The notes: a model not told the origin generated them from the letters alone. A DNA stretch of 64,000 bases from Sphingobacterium siyangense (GCF_007830445.1 NZ_VLKR01000009.1:62001-126000); one strand, 5' to 3'; counted from the stretch's first letter, positions 8,388 through 18,284 are shown. Numbers and translations are program-made.

Positions 8388-8979
8388 GCTAAAAATGATT
8401 AATAGGCTAAAATTTCATAGTAGTTGCATTGTAAATGGATTTTTAACGGCCAAAATCTCCATTTATACAATGATGACAACGGGAAAGACAAAACGTCCTA
8501 AAGAAATTTTGACTTTTTTTTTTATCCTAGCCTAAAACAGCCAAGAAATATAAGATCTCCTAGCAAACTGACTATAGGACTACGCTAGCCAGCGATTCTT
8601 ATAACTGGCCAATAGACACAAAAAAGCCGCAAGAACGGGGAGTCCTTTACGGCTTACTACCTATGAAAAACATTCACCTTAAGTATAAGGCACTATCTAC
8701 TATGACAATTAAAATTAAAATGGCACACATAAACCTACAGCACAATGAATTAGCGGATTAAGATCTGTTCACTCCCTACTTCAAAAAAACTCCAATCTAT
8801 GTTCTTGGCATTTCTTGGAACCAAATATAAAGTGCTCGGTCAGAGATTCTCCCCCCCGTTTACAATTCGCCAAAAATGATTTACGATTCGTCTGTTGTAC
8901 TATTTGAATCGACCGGTTAATCAGCCCTTTACTGCTAAAAGAAAAAAAAGTATATTGGTGAACACAATTAAAACTGTTT
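8388..8979. other. Non-coding gap with an orphan terminator
   Basis: No convincing gene is seen. A hairpin at 8624-8655 has its T-run on the minus strand, but no minus-strand gene ends nearby. It may therefore mark the end of a small unannotated transcript, or be a relic. A 32-codon open frame starting near 8663 on the plus strand has no supporting features. Confidence 0.45.
8624..8655 (-). terminator. Orphan hairpin terminator-like element
   Basis: AAGCCG/CGGCTT forms the outer stem and GGGGAGTCC the apex. The T-run (six T) follows on the minus strand only. It has the same architecture as the elements at 317, 7556 and 17231, but no minus-strand gene lies upstream. Confidence 0.45.
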
Positions 8980-9946
8980 ATGAAATTGATAAAAAATATT
9001 TTGGCGGTGCTCGTACCACTTACCTTATTCAGTGGCACAGCCTTTTCCCAAACCAAAGAGGAGCTTAAAAAAAATATGAAAACAGCATACCAATTCCTAT
9101 TATGTATTGGACTCAGCCGTCAATGATTTCCATTCTATTTCCATTGATATTATTGTACAAGATGACATCCCAGACCACTATTCATTTTACATTTCACCCT
9201 TTAATATATCCCTAAACAATATGCCTTTATATTGTGGTATTCAATCTGCCGGTGGCGGTATCAGTGTTAAGACTGGTAAAGAAGAAGATATCAAATTTAA
9301 TGGCATCTTTTCGCGTTGGTTTGAACGAACAAAAAAGGCTTTAAAAACTACAGGATATTATGCCAGTTCAGATGCGGAGGGTGATTTTATCAGTGTCCGC
9401 AATACCGTAGGCTGGCACAAAGGTTCTTATCGCATCACACTAAAAAAAGAAGGCTATATCGCAGACAAAGCCGTTCCAGACACTATTAACCCCAAAGAAA
9501 CCTATTTCAGCTGGGGCGATTATGAACATTCCTGGGTCACGATGTATGTCGAAGATTTAAGCACTAAAAGAGTGGTCAATGTAGGGTCCCTAGCCTTCCC
9601 GGGTAAAAAGATCCAGATGAAAAAACACATCACATCGTTCTTGGAGCAATACAAGTATTTTATTGATTTCGCCCAAAGACAGCGGGACCTCGAAGGGTTG
9701 AATGTCATCCGATACGATAAATTGCCTAAAGTAACCGTTGTTCAAAAAAATCTACGCATCAATGGTAAATTGGTCAAGCTTGAAAAAGTGCCGACTTACC
9801 ATAACCGTACACATAATCCCGAACAAAGTAAAGTAGCCGGTGAAATCCCTATCCTATCCAAGGATAGTTATAATGCTGCAACTGGTGAACTTACACTTGA
9901 AACGGGCGTGTTTGTAAAATGGCCGGAGAAAAAAGACGTTAAGTAA
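8980..9946 (+). pseudogene. Secreted DUF3472-like protein interrupted by a frameshift
   Basis: An ATG at 8980 opens a signal peptide (MKLIKNILAVLVPL then FSGTAFSQ) whose frame ends at a TGA at 9124-9126. The body of the protein continues in the +1 frame to a stop at 9944-9946. The body frame has its own stop at 9077-9079, so the shift must fall between about 9080 and 9123, for example in the A-run after the ATG at 9076 or at the CC near 9090. The body shows a DUF3472-like pattern: HYSFYISPF, LYCGIQSAGGG, FNGIFSRW, and a later W-x-KGSYR strand. Either the gene is inactivated, the sequence has a one-base error, or the shift is bypassed. If intact it would be an exported protein of about 320 residues. 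Confidence 0.65.
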
Positions 9947-10290
9947 AAAGAACCTTTTTAATTAAGTCCAAAACTGACAATAAACGAGTTTTCTTCTTTT
10001 GCGATCCTATCTGACTTATTCTTAAAAGGCTCTCCAATGGAAGCGCCATTCTTCGCAACAGCGCAAAAAAAAATTGCTCCATATTGAATAACGTATAGCA
10101 TGGCTTATCCCATTGCATAAACGACGACAAACCTGATCGGAAAAGACACATGTGGTGAACTCTTGTCAATCAGATAAAGTCGCACACAAAATAACATGTA
10201 AGTCAAGTCCAAAAAAGAGTCTTCTCATCATTGTGATGAGAAGACTCTTTAAAAAATTGAAGTCTTGATCCGAAACGTTTGCCGAGCGGC
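9947..10290. other. Non-coding gap between the DUF3472-like gene and the glycosidase
   Basis: A 76-codon minus-strand open frame (9939-10169) overlaps the end of the preceding gene, has no recognisable domain and is not accepted. The only clear element is the terminator at 10214-10250. Confidence 0.5.
10214..10250. terminator. Terminator with a 17-bp stem
   Basis: The arms at 10214-10230 and 10234-10250 are perfect reverse complements with a 3-base loop. A and T runs flank both sides, so it can act in both directions. It lies 40 bases beyond the stop of the alpha-galactosidase-like gene. Confidence 0.85.
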
Positions 10291-13134
10291 TTACTTAATG
10301 TCGAACCAAGTTTGACTTTTTGCCGGTATATTGACCTCAAAGATCGCTTCCGAGGCTGCATTTAATGGTATTATGCTGCTGTTCTGATCTTGCTCAACCA
10401 CTTGTGCATTTCCTGTCAGTCCGGTATAGTATAAGTTGACCTTAATTTTTCGTTTTATCGCTTCGTCCAATGGATTATAGATCATTAGTAATCCTTTTTC
10501 TTTCCCCGCCGGATTCACGTGCAAAATAGCATCATAATCCATCCCGTCAGGACGTCTTACATGGATAATATCACTGTCCAAAACTTCGCGGTGTTTCTTG
10601 TAAAAATTCACCCATTTGGCCACTACATTTTTTGTTTCTGGGGAGTCATAAAGCTGTGGCCCACGATAACAGGCCTGTACACCTGCGCCAAATAGATTGG
10701 CCAAGCGTTGCTCGTAATGCGGTAGGTGATCCTTCAAAGGCTCGATCGTTGCCTCTTTGCCTCCACCTTGATATTCTACCAAAGGAACAAACATCCAGCC
10801 CATAGACGGCGCCTTTGCCCAGGTACCATCAAAGATATTCTGTCTTTCCACAATCTCCTGTTGTGCCCTCGGAAGCGACCAGTTCGCCTCACGGTAGCCC
10901 ATCCCGACTTTGTTTCCGCCATTCAAGAAATACATATCCGGAATATTCAGGTAGATTCCCTTTTCACGGCACCATTTGTAAAAATCAGTGATCCGTTTAA
11001 ACTGATTCCATTGTGAGTCTTTTTCATTATGATGCCCGGGGTGATCGGTGGAATAGCACCAATCTCCAGGATAAGATCCATCGTGCTCAAATACGCCCAA
11101 TCCCGAACTTTCATACAGGTTATACAGCTTTTTGAAGTAAGCCTGGCCCCATTCACTCTCAATACAGGGTGAACTTCCAAAGCGAGGATGCATGCCTTCA
11201 GGTAGCACAACGTCATTTTTAGCATCAATATGCCGACTAGCCAGGAGCGAATAGCCTCCAAGTTCAATTCCTTTGCTATGCGCATAGTCAGCAAGCTCCT
11301 TCATACGCTTGAGATTTTCGGGAGAATCATCTTCGGCATTGAATCCAGACCAAAAGGTCATAATCACCATTTCAAAACCAACTTCCGATGCTTGATCAAT
11401 TGCCTTTTTTACCGACTCGTTGTCCGAACTCCGTACATGCATCAATATTGGATTTTCAGTTGCCCATGGCGCCATGGAGCGCAGCATTTTTCGATATCCA
11501 AGGCTCTTACGTTCGCGTTCCCAGCTATCGTTCAACAGCTCCCAAACCCGATAGCTTGCAAATTCTCCACCGGCAGCAACCTGTTGTTCAGGTCCCATTT
11601 TAGGTGCAACTTCCAACAGACAGGGTGTCTCCCGGTCGTAGTGGACCTGTGTCGTATATAGCGGGTCTTTTTTCCACTCCAGACTCGAGGAATAAACGAT
11701 TTCATCGCTCATACCGCCAAATGTATAATCTGTTTCCACCGTGATATTAGGGTATAACCAACGGCTTCTATGATCTACCGAACTTTCGGGCTCAAATACA
11801 GCCAATTGCTCACTCTTAAAGCTATTAACCACAATTTCCCGGTCCGACTGATTCTGCACGGTAATCCACTTACTAAAGATCGGCATGTCATCATAAAGAT
11901 CATAATGAACCTGTACCGTAATGTTTTTCATATAAGCAAGTTTACTGGATAGATCGCCTGCAAATTGGGATGGAAAATCACCGTATGCCCAAAAACCTTC
12001 TATTTTGGAGCGCCCTTCCTTTGTCGAAGCCTTACCATCCTTATTCCCGCCGTTTGGATCCATTTTTCCGACACGAACCAGTTGTATCTTGTCACCCGAC
12101 TTTAGTGGAAGATGACCAACAGTACGCCATTGCTGTCCGTCCAAAGAGGCTTGTGCCAATAATTCTTTATCTGCTATTTCATATCTAAACCATAGCTGAT
12201 CTACTTTACCAACTTCGAAAGTTCCGTTATCGCGTTTGCCATCAAAAAAAACAACCTTGCCTTCGCTTGCTCTCCAATAAAGTCTGGGATTACTATTCGT
12301 TAGGCTTAGTCCAAAACCCAATCCCCAATCGTTGGATTGATCAGTACCTTTATTCATCTTGGCTACGAGTACCTTTACCTCTTGAGGAACTGTTCTTTCA
12401 GCGAACACAGCAGCATTTTCAAGTGCCATAATTTCGCCCACTTTTCCTTCATTGACAAAGGAATTACGCTCATGTGATTTTGAAACCATCAACTTCCATC
12501 CGGAATCTAGATGCTGAAATTTATCTTCCAACAGCAATGCCCTGTTTTGGTCACTTTTATTCTTTGCGGCAAGCGCATCGATCGCCTGCTGATCCAATGT
12601 ATAGGTAAATGTCAGCTCTTTGCCCGGGACAGGCCAAGGCATATCTTTAGGCATCCAGTTTGGTCTCTTTTTCCAACCAAAACGGGGTTTTGTATCTTCA
12701 ATTTTATAGTCATGGAATTTAAAAGCCATGGGGTTTGCCTTTAAACTCGGGATCCATTCTTTCAGTAAATAATTATGTACTTTCTGTCCTTCCAATCCGC
12801 CGACATCAAAGGTAAACCCATCGATTGTTACGCTGGCTTCAGGTCGAATCGACCGTAGAAATGCTGTATTTCCAGTCAATTCATCCAAACCAATACTGGC
12901 TACATTTGGAAAAGTCGTAAATGTACGGCTGACCAAACCATTGGAAAAGACCAAATGACCTTCTTTCGTCTTGAAAAGTCCTGCTTTCGCCTGGGGAGTT
13001 CCTATTAGCCAGTCTCCAGACAGGCTGTTGCTTTCTTTGCTAAATAGCGGCAGCTGCTGACTATAGCTCTGCTTTGCCTGGCCCAACACGCCCAATAGAC
13101 ACAGGATATAGAGTTGTTTTTTTAAGTAATTCAT
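10291..13134 (-). CDS. Secreted alpha-galactosidase-like glycoside hydrolase
   Basis: An ATG at 13134 gives about 947 residues and puts a signal peptide (MNYLKKQLYILCLLGVLGQA) at the N-terminus. The open frame extends 32 codons further upstream into the GH92 gene, but that part looks like leader DNA. A beta-sandwich N-terminus is interrupted by a lectin-like insertion (roughly 205-340), then comes a TIM barrel with FEMVIMTFWSGFN, GIELGGYSLLASR and GVFEHDGSYPGDW. The aspartate in EHDG is the candidate nucleophile by analogy with clan GH-D (GH27/GH36). A beta-rich C-terminal domain closes the protein. It follows the GH92 gene by 80 bases and is probably cotranscribed. The linkage specificity is not established. 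Confidence 0.65.
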   Translation of the reverse strand: MNYLKKQLYILCLLGVLGQAKQSYSQQLPLFSKESNSLSGDWLIGTPQAKAGLFKTKEGHLVFSNGLVSRTFTTFPNVASIGLDELTGNTAFLRSIRPEASVTIDGFTFDVGGLEGQKVHNYLLKEWIPSLKANPMAFKFHDYKIEDTKPRFGWKKRPNWMPKDMPWPVPGKELTFTYTLDQQAIDALAAKNKSDQNRALLLEDKFQHLDSGWKLMVSKSHERNSFVNEGKVGEIMALENAAVFAERTVPQEVKVLVAKMNKGTDQSNDWGLGFGLSLTNSNPRLYWRASEGKVVFFDGKRDNGTFEVGKVDQLWFRYEIADKELLAQASLDGQQWRTVGHLPLKSGDKIQLVRVGKMDPNGGNKDGKASTKEGRSKIEGFWAYGDFPSQFAGDLSSKLAYMKNITVQVHYDLYDDMPIFSKWITVQNQSDREIVVNSFKSEQLAVFEPESSVDHRSRWLYPNITVETDYTFGGMSDEIVYSSSLEWKKDPLYTTQVHYDRETPCLLEVAPKMGPEQQVAAGGEFASYRVWELLNDSWERERKSLGYRKMLRSMAPWATENPILMHVRSSDNESVKKAIDQASEVGFEMVIMTFWSGFNAEDDSPENLKRMKELADYAHSKGIELGGYSLLASRHIDAKNDVVLPEGMHPRFGSSPCIESEWGQAYFKKLYNLYESSGLGVFEHDGSYPGDWCYSTDHPGHHNEKDSQWNQFKRITDFYKWCREKGIYLNIPDMYFLNGGNKVGMGYREANWSLPRAQQEIVERQNIFDGTWAKAPSMGWMFVPLVEYQGGGKEATIEPLKDHLPHYEQRLANLFGAGVQACYRGPQLYDSPETKNVVAKWVNFYKKHREVLDSDIIHVRRPDGMDYDAILHVNPAGKEKGLLMIYNPLDEAIKRKIKVNLYYTGLTGNAQVVEQDQNSSIIPLNAASEAIFEVNIPAKSQTWFDIK

Positions 13135-13214
13135 CTTTTTTTTTGCCAAAACATTTACTGATGCGACTTTCAGATACTTGCTTGAGACTTTGATTTTATT
13201 TGCTTTCAACAATT

Positions 13215-15512
13215 TTACTGAGCCCCCCATTCTTTATTCGGTTCTTTACCCATAAATAGCACCAAGGTTCCGCCTCGCATAATTTCATTGTGATCTATAA
13301 AACAGTTATTATAAGAGACGCCATTAAGTTCAGCCTTTTGGATGTAGCGATTTTCAGGCGAGTTATTTTCTGTTTTGATTACAAACTGTGTCCGAGGATA
13401 ATATTTGGGATCAAGTTTAAAGGTGATCGTATCAAACACAGGACTTGTAATCTCATAGCGTGTGTCACCCGGACAAATAGGGTGTAATCCAGATGCCGCC
13501 AATACATACCATGCTGACATTTGCCCCACATCTTCATTACCTATCAGACCATAAACTGAATTATGATAGGCACGTGAACAAATTTCACGCGTCCATTTTT
13601 GCGTGAGCCATGGCGCTCCTAAACGATTAAACAAAAAGGGTGCATGGTGTACCGGTTCATTGGCATGGTTATAATAATTATTCCACATCATATCTTGCGG
13701 AGCGAGTTCAAAAAAACTATTGAGATCCGCGATGGTTTTTTGCTTACCACCCAAAAGGCCTGCAAGTCCATCCACATCATGAGGGACAAACCATCCCTGC
13801 TGATAAGGGTTGCTCTCAACACAGCCATAATTTTGGGTTAAGCGGCCCGTTTCTGGCCATTTACTCCATGTACCATCCTGTTCTTTCGGTCGAAACCAGC
13901 CGACTGTGGGATCAAAGAGATTTCTATAACTTTGCGCACGATGAGCATATAAATCCACATCAGCCGTTTTATTTAATCGTTTTGCTAATTGAGACAGGCA
14001 CCATTCTGTATAAGCGTATTCCAATGTCGTTGAAATTTCTCCTGTAGTTCCCTTTTCTCCATTTCCAAATTTTTCAACAGTCTGTCGCGCATATTTATAA
14101 GCTTTTTCTACATCAAAGTTGGATATCCCTTTCATATAGGCGTCCGTAATAACTGATACGGCAGGGTTTCCGATCATACAGCCACTATACGCATTCAAAA
14201 ATTCCCAACGTTCTAAATAATCCTGTTTACTTTCTTCGGCCAATGTCACCAAAGAATTGATCATATCATTTACGATAGTCGGATTAATAATCGTTTGCAA
14301 AGGAAACTGACTTCGAAAAACATCCCAGCCGCTAAATACTGTTCGCTTGGTAAAATCTTTCGTTTGGTGAATATGTCCGTCACCGCCAACGTATTTTCCA
14401 TCTACATCCGAGAAATCTCGCGGATCGATCATCGAATGATACAAAGCTGTGTAAAAAACAGTTTTCTCGTCTTCTGTCCCACCGTGAACCTCGATTTTCC
14501 CTAATGCATCATCCCATCGTTTCTGCGTTTGCTTCAATACATTGTTAAAGTTCCAATCTTTGATTTCTGTTTCAAGGTTATTTTTGGCTCCCTCCATACT
14601 GACAAATGAAATTCCAGCTTTCATTAAGACCTGCTCATTTACTTGTGTAGGGAATTCGGTATAAAACCCCAAATGTTTACCTTCCATAATGCCGATATTT
14701 TTTGTGACGACAGATTTGGAAACCATCTCTTGATAACTGGCACTTGTGACATCTTCCAATTTCCGTTTTTGCCCCTCTGGAAGGGTACAACTCCATACTC
14801 CTTTATCGGTAAAAGGCTTACTAAATTGGGCATAAAAATAGACCGTATAATTTGCCTTCCCATCACCATTTCCCCAACCTCCACCTTCGGGCGCGCACTT
14901 CATCCATCCTTGGATGGTATGGTTGTCCACCACTTTCACATATTGTTCCGTAGATGTACCACCTACTCGCCGCGCTAAGTCGATCTGAATCCGCGACTTT
15001 TTATGTTTGGGAAAAGTAAACCGAAGCATACCGCTATGCGGTGTAGCGGTCATTTCAGCTTTTATATGATAATCTGAAAGCACCACGCCATAGTAACCGG
15101 CACCTGCTTTCTCATCTTTTTTGGAAAAACGAGAGCGGTAGCCTTTTTCCGGATGTTCGGCACTGCCTGCCGAAGTTTTCAGCTCTCCTGTGGTCGGCAT
15201 GACTAAAAAATTACCTAGATCACCGTACCAGCCTATACCACTCATTTGTGTAAAGGCAAATCCTTCGATGGAGGTATGCTCGTAGTTATATCCAGAACCA
15301 TTATCTCCACCGGTAATCGTGTTGGGGCTAATCTGTGTTAAGCCAAATGGAGTTGCTGCTCCTGGAAAAGTTTTACCGAATCCGTGTCCTCCCGTTTCGG
15401 CTTTTTCACCACTGGTAACCGCACCGATAAACGGATTGACATATTTAGATTGCGAGTAGCAGTTAAAATAGATAAAAAATAGAACAACACTAAATTGAAT
15501 ACGGGATATCAT
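13215..15512 (-). CDS. GH92 alpha-mannosidase, secreted
   Basis: The 765-residue protein starts with a signal peptide and then VNPFIGAVTSG, the usual GH92 opening. Other family landmarks are HGFGKTFPGAATPFG, GYNYEHTSIEGFAFTQMSG, FSGWDVFRSQFP and, near the C-terminus, GNEDVGQMSAWYVL. GH92 enzymes are calcium-dependent exo-alpha-mannosidases with an N-terminal beta-sandwich and a C-terminal (alpha/alpha)6 barrel. They act on N-glycans or yeast mannan in the periplasm. The neighbouring gene downstream is the alpha-galactosidase-like enzyme. There is no SusC/D in this block, so the pair may be driven separately from the utilization locus at 19-34 kb. Confidence 0.92.
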   Translation of the reverse strand: MISRIQFSVVLFFIYFNCYSQSKYVNPFIGAVTSGEKAETGGHGFGKTFPGAATPFGLTQISPNTITGGDNGSGYNYEHTSIEGFAFTQMSGIGWYGDLGNFLVMPTTGELKTSAGSAEHPEKGYRSRFSKKDEKAGAGYYGVVLSDYHIKAEMTATPHSGMLRFTFPKHKKSRIQIDLARRVGGTSTEQYVKVVDNHTIQGWMKCAPEGGGWGNGDGKANYTVYFYAQFSKPFTDKGVWSCTLPEGQKRKLEDVTSASYQEMVSKSVVTKNIGIMEGKHLGFYTEFPTQVNEQVLMKAGISFVSMEGAKNNLETEIKDWNFNNVLKQTQKRWDDALGKIEVHGGTEDEKTVFYTALYHSMIDPRDFSDVDGKYVGGDGHIHQTKDFTKRTVFSGWDVFRSQFPLQTIINPTIVNDMINSLVTLAEESKQDYLERWEFLNAYSGCMIGNPAVSVITDAYMKGISNFDVEKAYKYARQTVEKFGNGEKGTTGEISTTLEYAYTEWCLSQLAKRLNKTADVDLYAHRAQSYRNLFDPTVGWFRPKEQDGTWSKWPETGRLTQNYGCVESNPYQQGWFVPHDVDGLAGLLGGKQKTIADLNSFFELAPQDMMWNNYYNHANEPVHHAPFLFNRLGAPWLTQKWTREICSRAYHNSVYGLIGNEDVGQMSAWYVLAASGLHPICPGDTRYEITSPVFDTITFKLDPKYYPRTQFVIKTENNSPENRYIQKAELNGVSYNNCFIDHNEIMRGGTLVLFMGKEPNKEWGAQ

Positions 15513-15639
15513 AAAAAATGGTTTAGATTACTTTGTCAAGTCTACGGAATCCGATAAGATACAGACAATTGGTTATGTTCGACCAAAAGTTTGCCAAAGA
15601 CTATAAAACTGGAACAATATAATCAATATCACAATAATC

Positions 15640-16992
15640 TCATTCTTTTTGTCTTCCCAAATCAAATTTCCTTAAAATCTCAAATACCCGTTCTTTACGC
15701 AATAACCACATGCCTAACTTTTCTTCGGCAACACCATCCAAAAGTCGGTACGTAAAGACAATCCCCTCCTGTTCATCCAACTGAACCTCTAAATATTTCA
15801 TCGCAATACCATCTTTATACAGTATGGGGCAAATTTCTGTAATATGTGAGGACAATAAGAATACACTGTTCTTATATCCTTTCAAACAGTTAACTAATTC
15901 CTGGGTTGCTTCACTAGCATCACTATGGTTTGTCCCCTTGAATAGCTCATCCATGAGAATAAACATTTGCTTACCGGATGCCAGTAACTCCGCCAAATGT
16001 TTAACCCGTAATACTTCGTTAAAAAAGTGACTTGCACCTGCATTTATATTATCACCTAAATTTATGGTCGCCGATATTCCATCAAAAAGCACTGTTTTCA
16101 TCGCATCTGCTGGAACCGGAAAACCAAGATGTGCCAGATAAACACAGCTTCCAATTGTCTTCAACAAGGTAGATTTTCCTGTCATATTTGCTCCAGTCAA
16201 ATACCAAAGGTTATTTTCTTTATTGATTTCGACATCATTTTTAATGGCATCTTCGATAAATAAATTATAAGCTCCACGTATGGTGATCATATCCTCTCCC
16301 CCTGTCTTTTCCTCAATCTGAGGAAATACAAGATTCTTTCCTTTGATACTTTTTGCTACACTGAACAAGGCATCCAAATGATACAAAACATCGAAAATCT
16401 CACGTATTGCATTTCGTTTTATATTTCTAAAAAGATAATCGTATTTGATCATCAGCTCTTTAGAAAATTTGTTATTCAGCAACTGTATAAATTCATCCCG
16501 ATCGATATCTTCCAAAACATAATCTATGTGTTTACTATACTCTTTGAGAATAGCTAAAGTATGACCTTCTGATTTTACATATTCTAATAAAATAGCAAGA
16601 CCATCCGTAATCTTTGCTATTTCGTGAATAGATCGCTTTACAAGTATCTCGCGTTTTTTAAAATCCAAAGAAAAAAAATTCGTTGACACCATTTCCAAGT
16701 AATAAGTAGTCCGAGAAGGTGAATAGGGTTCCTGTGGCAGAGACAAATATTGCTCAAGATCCTGCATCATATACTTATCCAATAGATCCGAAATCTCAAC
16801 TTTTTGCATAAAAAGAATTAAATGCTGTCTGCTTTCTATTTCCAATTTAGAGGAAAGAGGTTTAAGAAAATAACTATACAACATATCCCGCCCACCTACC
16901 GTAACTGTACAATCGAAAAAATCAATCATATCCTTATACCTGTTGTTGGTAACATTTAAATCTGCTAAAGTCTGTTTGTCAACAATAGACAT
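15640..16992 (-). CDS. MutS-family ATPase without mismatch-recognition domain
   Basis: The 450-residue protein has the MutS core (helical lever region about 40-235) and the C-terminal ATPase. The Walker A motif is LTGANMTGKSTLL and the Walker B motif is FILMDELFKGTNHSDA, with the signature loop NLGDNINAGASHFFNE between them. The N-terminal mismatch-binding and connector domains of MutS1 and the Smr nuclease of MutS2 are missing. Such short proteins are widespread in Bacteroidota and annotated as 'DNA mismatch repair protein MutS', but their function is not known. It is transcribed alone. Confidence 0.85.
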   Translation of the reverse strand: MSIVDKQTLADLNVTNNRYKDMIDFFDCTVTVGGRDMLYSYFLKPLSSKLEIESRQHLILFMQKVEISDLLDKYMMQDLEQYLSLPQEPYSPSRTTYYLEMVSTNFFSLDFKKREILVKRSIHEIAKITDGLAILLEYVKSEGHTLAILKEYSKHIDYVLEDIDRDEFIQLLNNKFSKELMIKYDYLFRNIKRNAIREIFDVLYHLDALFSVAKSIKGKNLVFPQIEEKTGGEDMITIRGAYNLFIEDAIKNDVEINKENNLWYLTGANMTGKSTLLKTIGSCVYLAHLGFPVPADAMKTVLFDGISATINLGDNINAGASHFFNEVLRVKHLAELLASGKQMFILMDELFKGTNHSDASEATQELVNCLKGYKNSVFLLSSHITEICPILYKDGIAMKYLEVQLDEQEGIVFTYRLLDGVAEEKLGMWLLRKERVFEILRKFDLGRQKE

Positions 16993-17230
16993 AATTTATT
17001 TCCTGTGGCTCTTTCCCTAAACTTACTCAAAGTCATTATAATTAGCAACACTGTAGCAGAATCGTTATACAGCGAAATAAATTTCCATAATCATGAGATT
17101 ACTAGCGATTATTCTAGAATATTAAAACTGAAATATTTAACCAATGAGCCAATCAGGCAAGATATAGGTTCTTAAGCATTTAAATTTAGTTAAACATATC
17201 CAAGGAACAACGGAAGGGTAAAAAACAAAA

Positions 17231-17266
17231 AAAACACCCGAAAGCATGGGGTACTCCGGGTGTTTT
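17231..17266. terminator. Orphan terminator-like hairpin
   Basis: A perfect 10-bp stem (AAAACACCCG/CGGGTGTTTT) has a loop containing GGGGTACTCC. Eight T follow on the minus strand and four on the plus strand. No gene ends here: the MutS-like gene starts at 16992 and the Crp/Fnr gene at 17671, pointing away from each other. Confidence 0.5.
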
Positions 17267-17483
17267 AGCCATATTATTAACCTATTTTATGAAAAGTGCC
17301 CTTGAATGGGCAACACTAAAATAGAAAATAACTTTGTATAAACAAAATAAAATCAAAAAAAAATCATTTTTTCTAAATCACTAAACCGGTTAAACATGGA
17401 AATTTAGCAGCGCGGCTAAAGTATTTCAAGGTCCTTTTTTGTTTGGGCAAAAGTTAAAATCTAATTGATATTATCTTAATATA

Positions 17484-17560
17484 TTACAGGGAGATTACAG
17501 GGAGTTAACAGGGGGGTAGCAGGGGTATATCCCTATTACCCCCCTGTTATACCCCTGTAA
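17484..17560. repeat. G-rich nested inverted repeat, possible quadruplex
   Basis: A 12-bp perfect stem (17507-17518 with 17537-17548, AACAGGGGGGTA/TACCCCCCTGTT) encloses an inner AGGG/CCCT stem. It is flanked by TTACAGGG (17484-17491, repeated at 17495-17502) and its complement CCCTGTAA (17553-17560). The plus strand carries four G-runs of three or more bases (17489, 17500, 17511, 17522) with loops of 5-8 bases. Confidence 0.7.
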
Positions 17561-17670
17561 AAGTAGTGTTATTCCCTTCTTAATTTTGAATCTGAGGGGA
17601 ACTTGATGCAGGCCTTCGCTATCATTGTGAGATTTTGTTTAATTTTAAATCGATCAAGTAACTGTTAGCT

Positions 17671-18246
17671 ATGACCGAACGTGAAATTCTGAGACAACAT
17701 ATCGACAAGACCGTCCAGTTAAACGACGAACAATTCGACTACTTCTTTTCTTTTTTTAAACCGATCTCCTTTAAAAAGAAACAAATGATTATCCGTCAAG
17801 GAGACCTTGTGGAACAAGAGTATTTTGTGCTAAATGGCTGTCTAAAGACCTATTTCACCAATGATGAACAAAAGATGCATATCTTACAGTTCGCCACAAA
17901 AACCTGGTGGGCTTCCGATTATAATGCATTGCATAATCAAGGCCCGGCTACGGTCAATTTAGATTGTGTCAGCGATGCAGACACTCTTTGCTTATCGAAC
18001 GAGGACCGTGAAAAAGTATGTAAGGAAATTCACGAAGTTGAAACCTTTTTTAGATGGCGTTCCAATAAAGGATATATTGGGCTACAAAAAAGAATAATGT
18101 CACTGCTGAACAACGATGCCCGAAGCCGCTACGAGGAACTCATGCAGCAATATCCAGAACTCTATAATCTCGTTCCCAAACATTTGATTGCAGCATATCT
18201 GGGTGTTTCCCGCGAAACACTGAGCAGGCTATACCAAGCAAAATAA
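17671..18246 (+). CDS. Crp/Fnr-family transcriptional regulator
   Basis: The 191-residue protein has a cyclic-nucleotide-binding-type jelly roll (about 20-110, with IIRQGDLVEQEYFVLNGC) and a C-terminal helix-turn-helix (KHLIAAYLGVSRETLSRL, about 170-187). It lacks the cysteine cluster of Fnr, and the phosphate-binding arginine motif of true cAMP receptors is not evident, so its ligand is unknown. Two CRP-type palindromes begin directly after its stop codon, upstream of the DJ-1/PfpI gene, making that gene a likely target. Confidence 0.9.
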   Translation: MTEREILRQHIDKTVQLNDEQFDYFFSFFKPISFKKKQMIIRQGDLVEQEYFVLNGCLKTYFTNDEQKMHILQFATKTWWASDYNALHNQGPATVNLDCVSDADTLCLSNEDREKVCKEIHEVETFFRWRSNKGYIGLQKRIMSLLNNDARSRYEELMQQYPELYNLVPKHLIAAYLGVSRETLSRLYQAK

Positions 18247-18262
18247 TGTGATCTATATCACA
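18247..18262. promoter_or_regulatory. CRP-type operator, site 1
   Basis: TGTGATCTATATCACA is a 16-base dyad (TGTGAT-N4-ATCACA), equal to the classical CRP half-site pair TGTGA-N6-TCACA. It starts at the base after the Crp/Fnr stop codon and lies 117 bases before the DJ-1/PfpI start. Confidence 0.7.
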
Positions 18263-18284
18263 AAAGCAAAACCATTCGCTAAAT

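Larger units (their letters stand above)
16993..17670. other. Long non-coding gap between MutS-like and Crp/Fnr genes
   Basis: No gene is seen in 678 bases. It contains a terminator-like hairpin at 17231-17266 and a G-rich, highly structured element at 17484-17560 located 110-190 bases before the Crp/Fnr start. Neither neighbouring gene ends in this gap, so the hairpins are not explained as gene terminators. Confidence 0.55.

Noticed and set aside
8781..9056. 91-codon minus-strand frame near the orphan terminator
   Set aside because: It is antisense to the signal peptide of the DUF3472-like gene, is low in complexity and shows no domain.
9939..10169. 76-codon minus-strand open frame
   Set aside because: It overlaps the end of the preceding gene, has no domain, signal or neighbour support, and its composition looks like random translation.
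10947..11661. Several 70-140 codon frames antisense to the glycosidase
   Set aside because: They lie entirely inside a well-supported gene with intact catalytic motifs.
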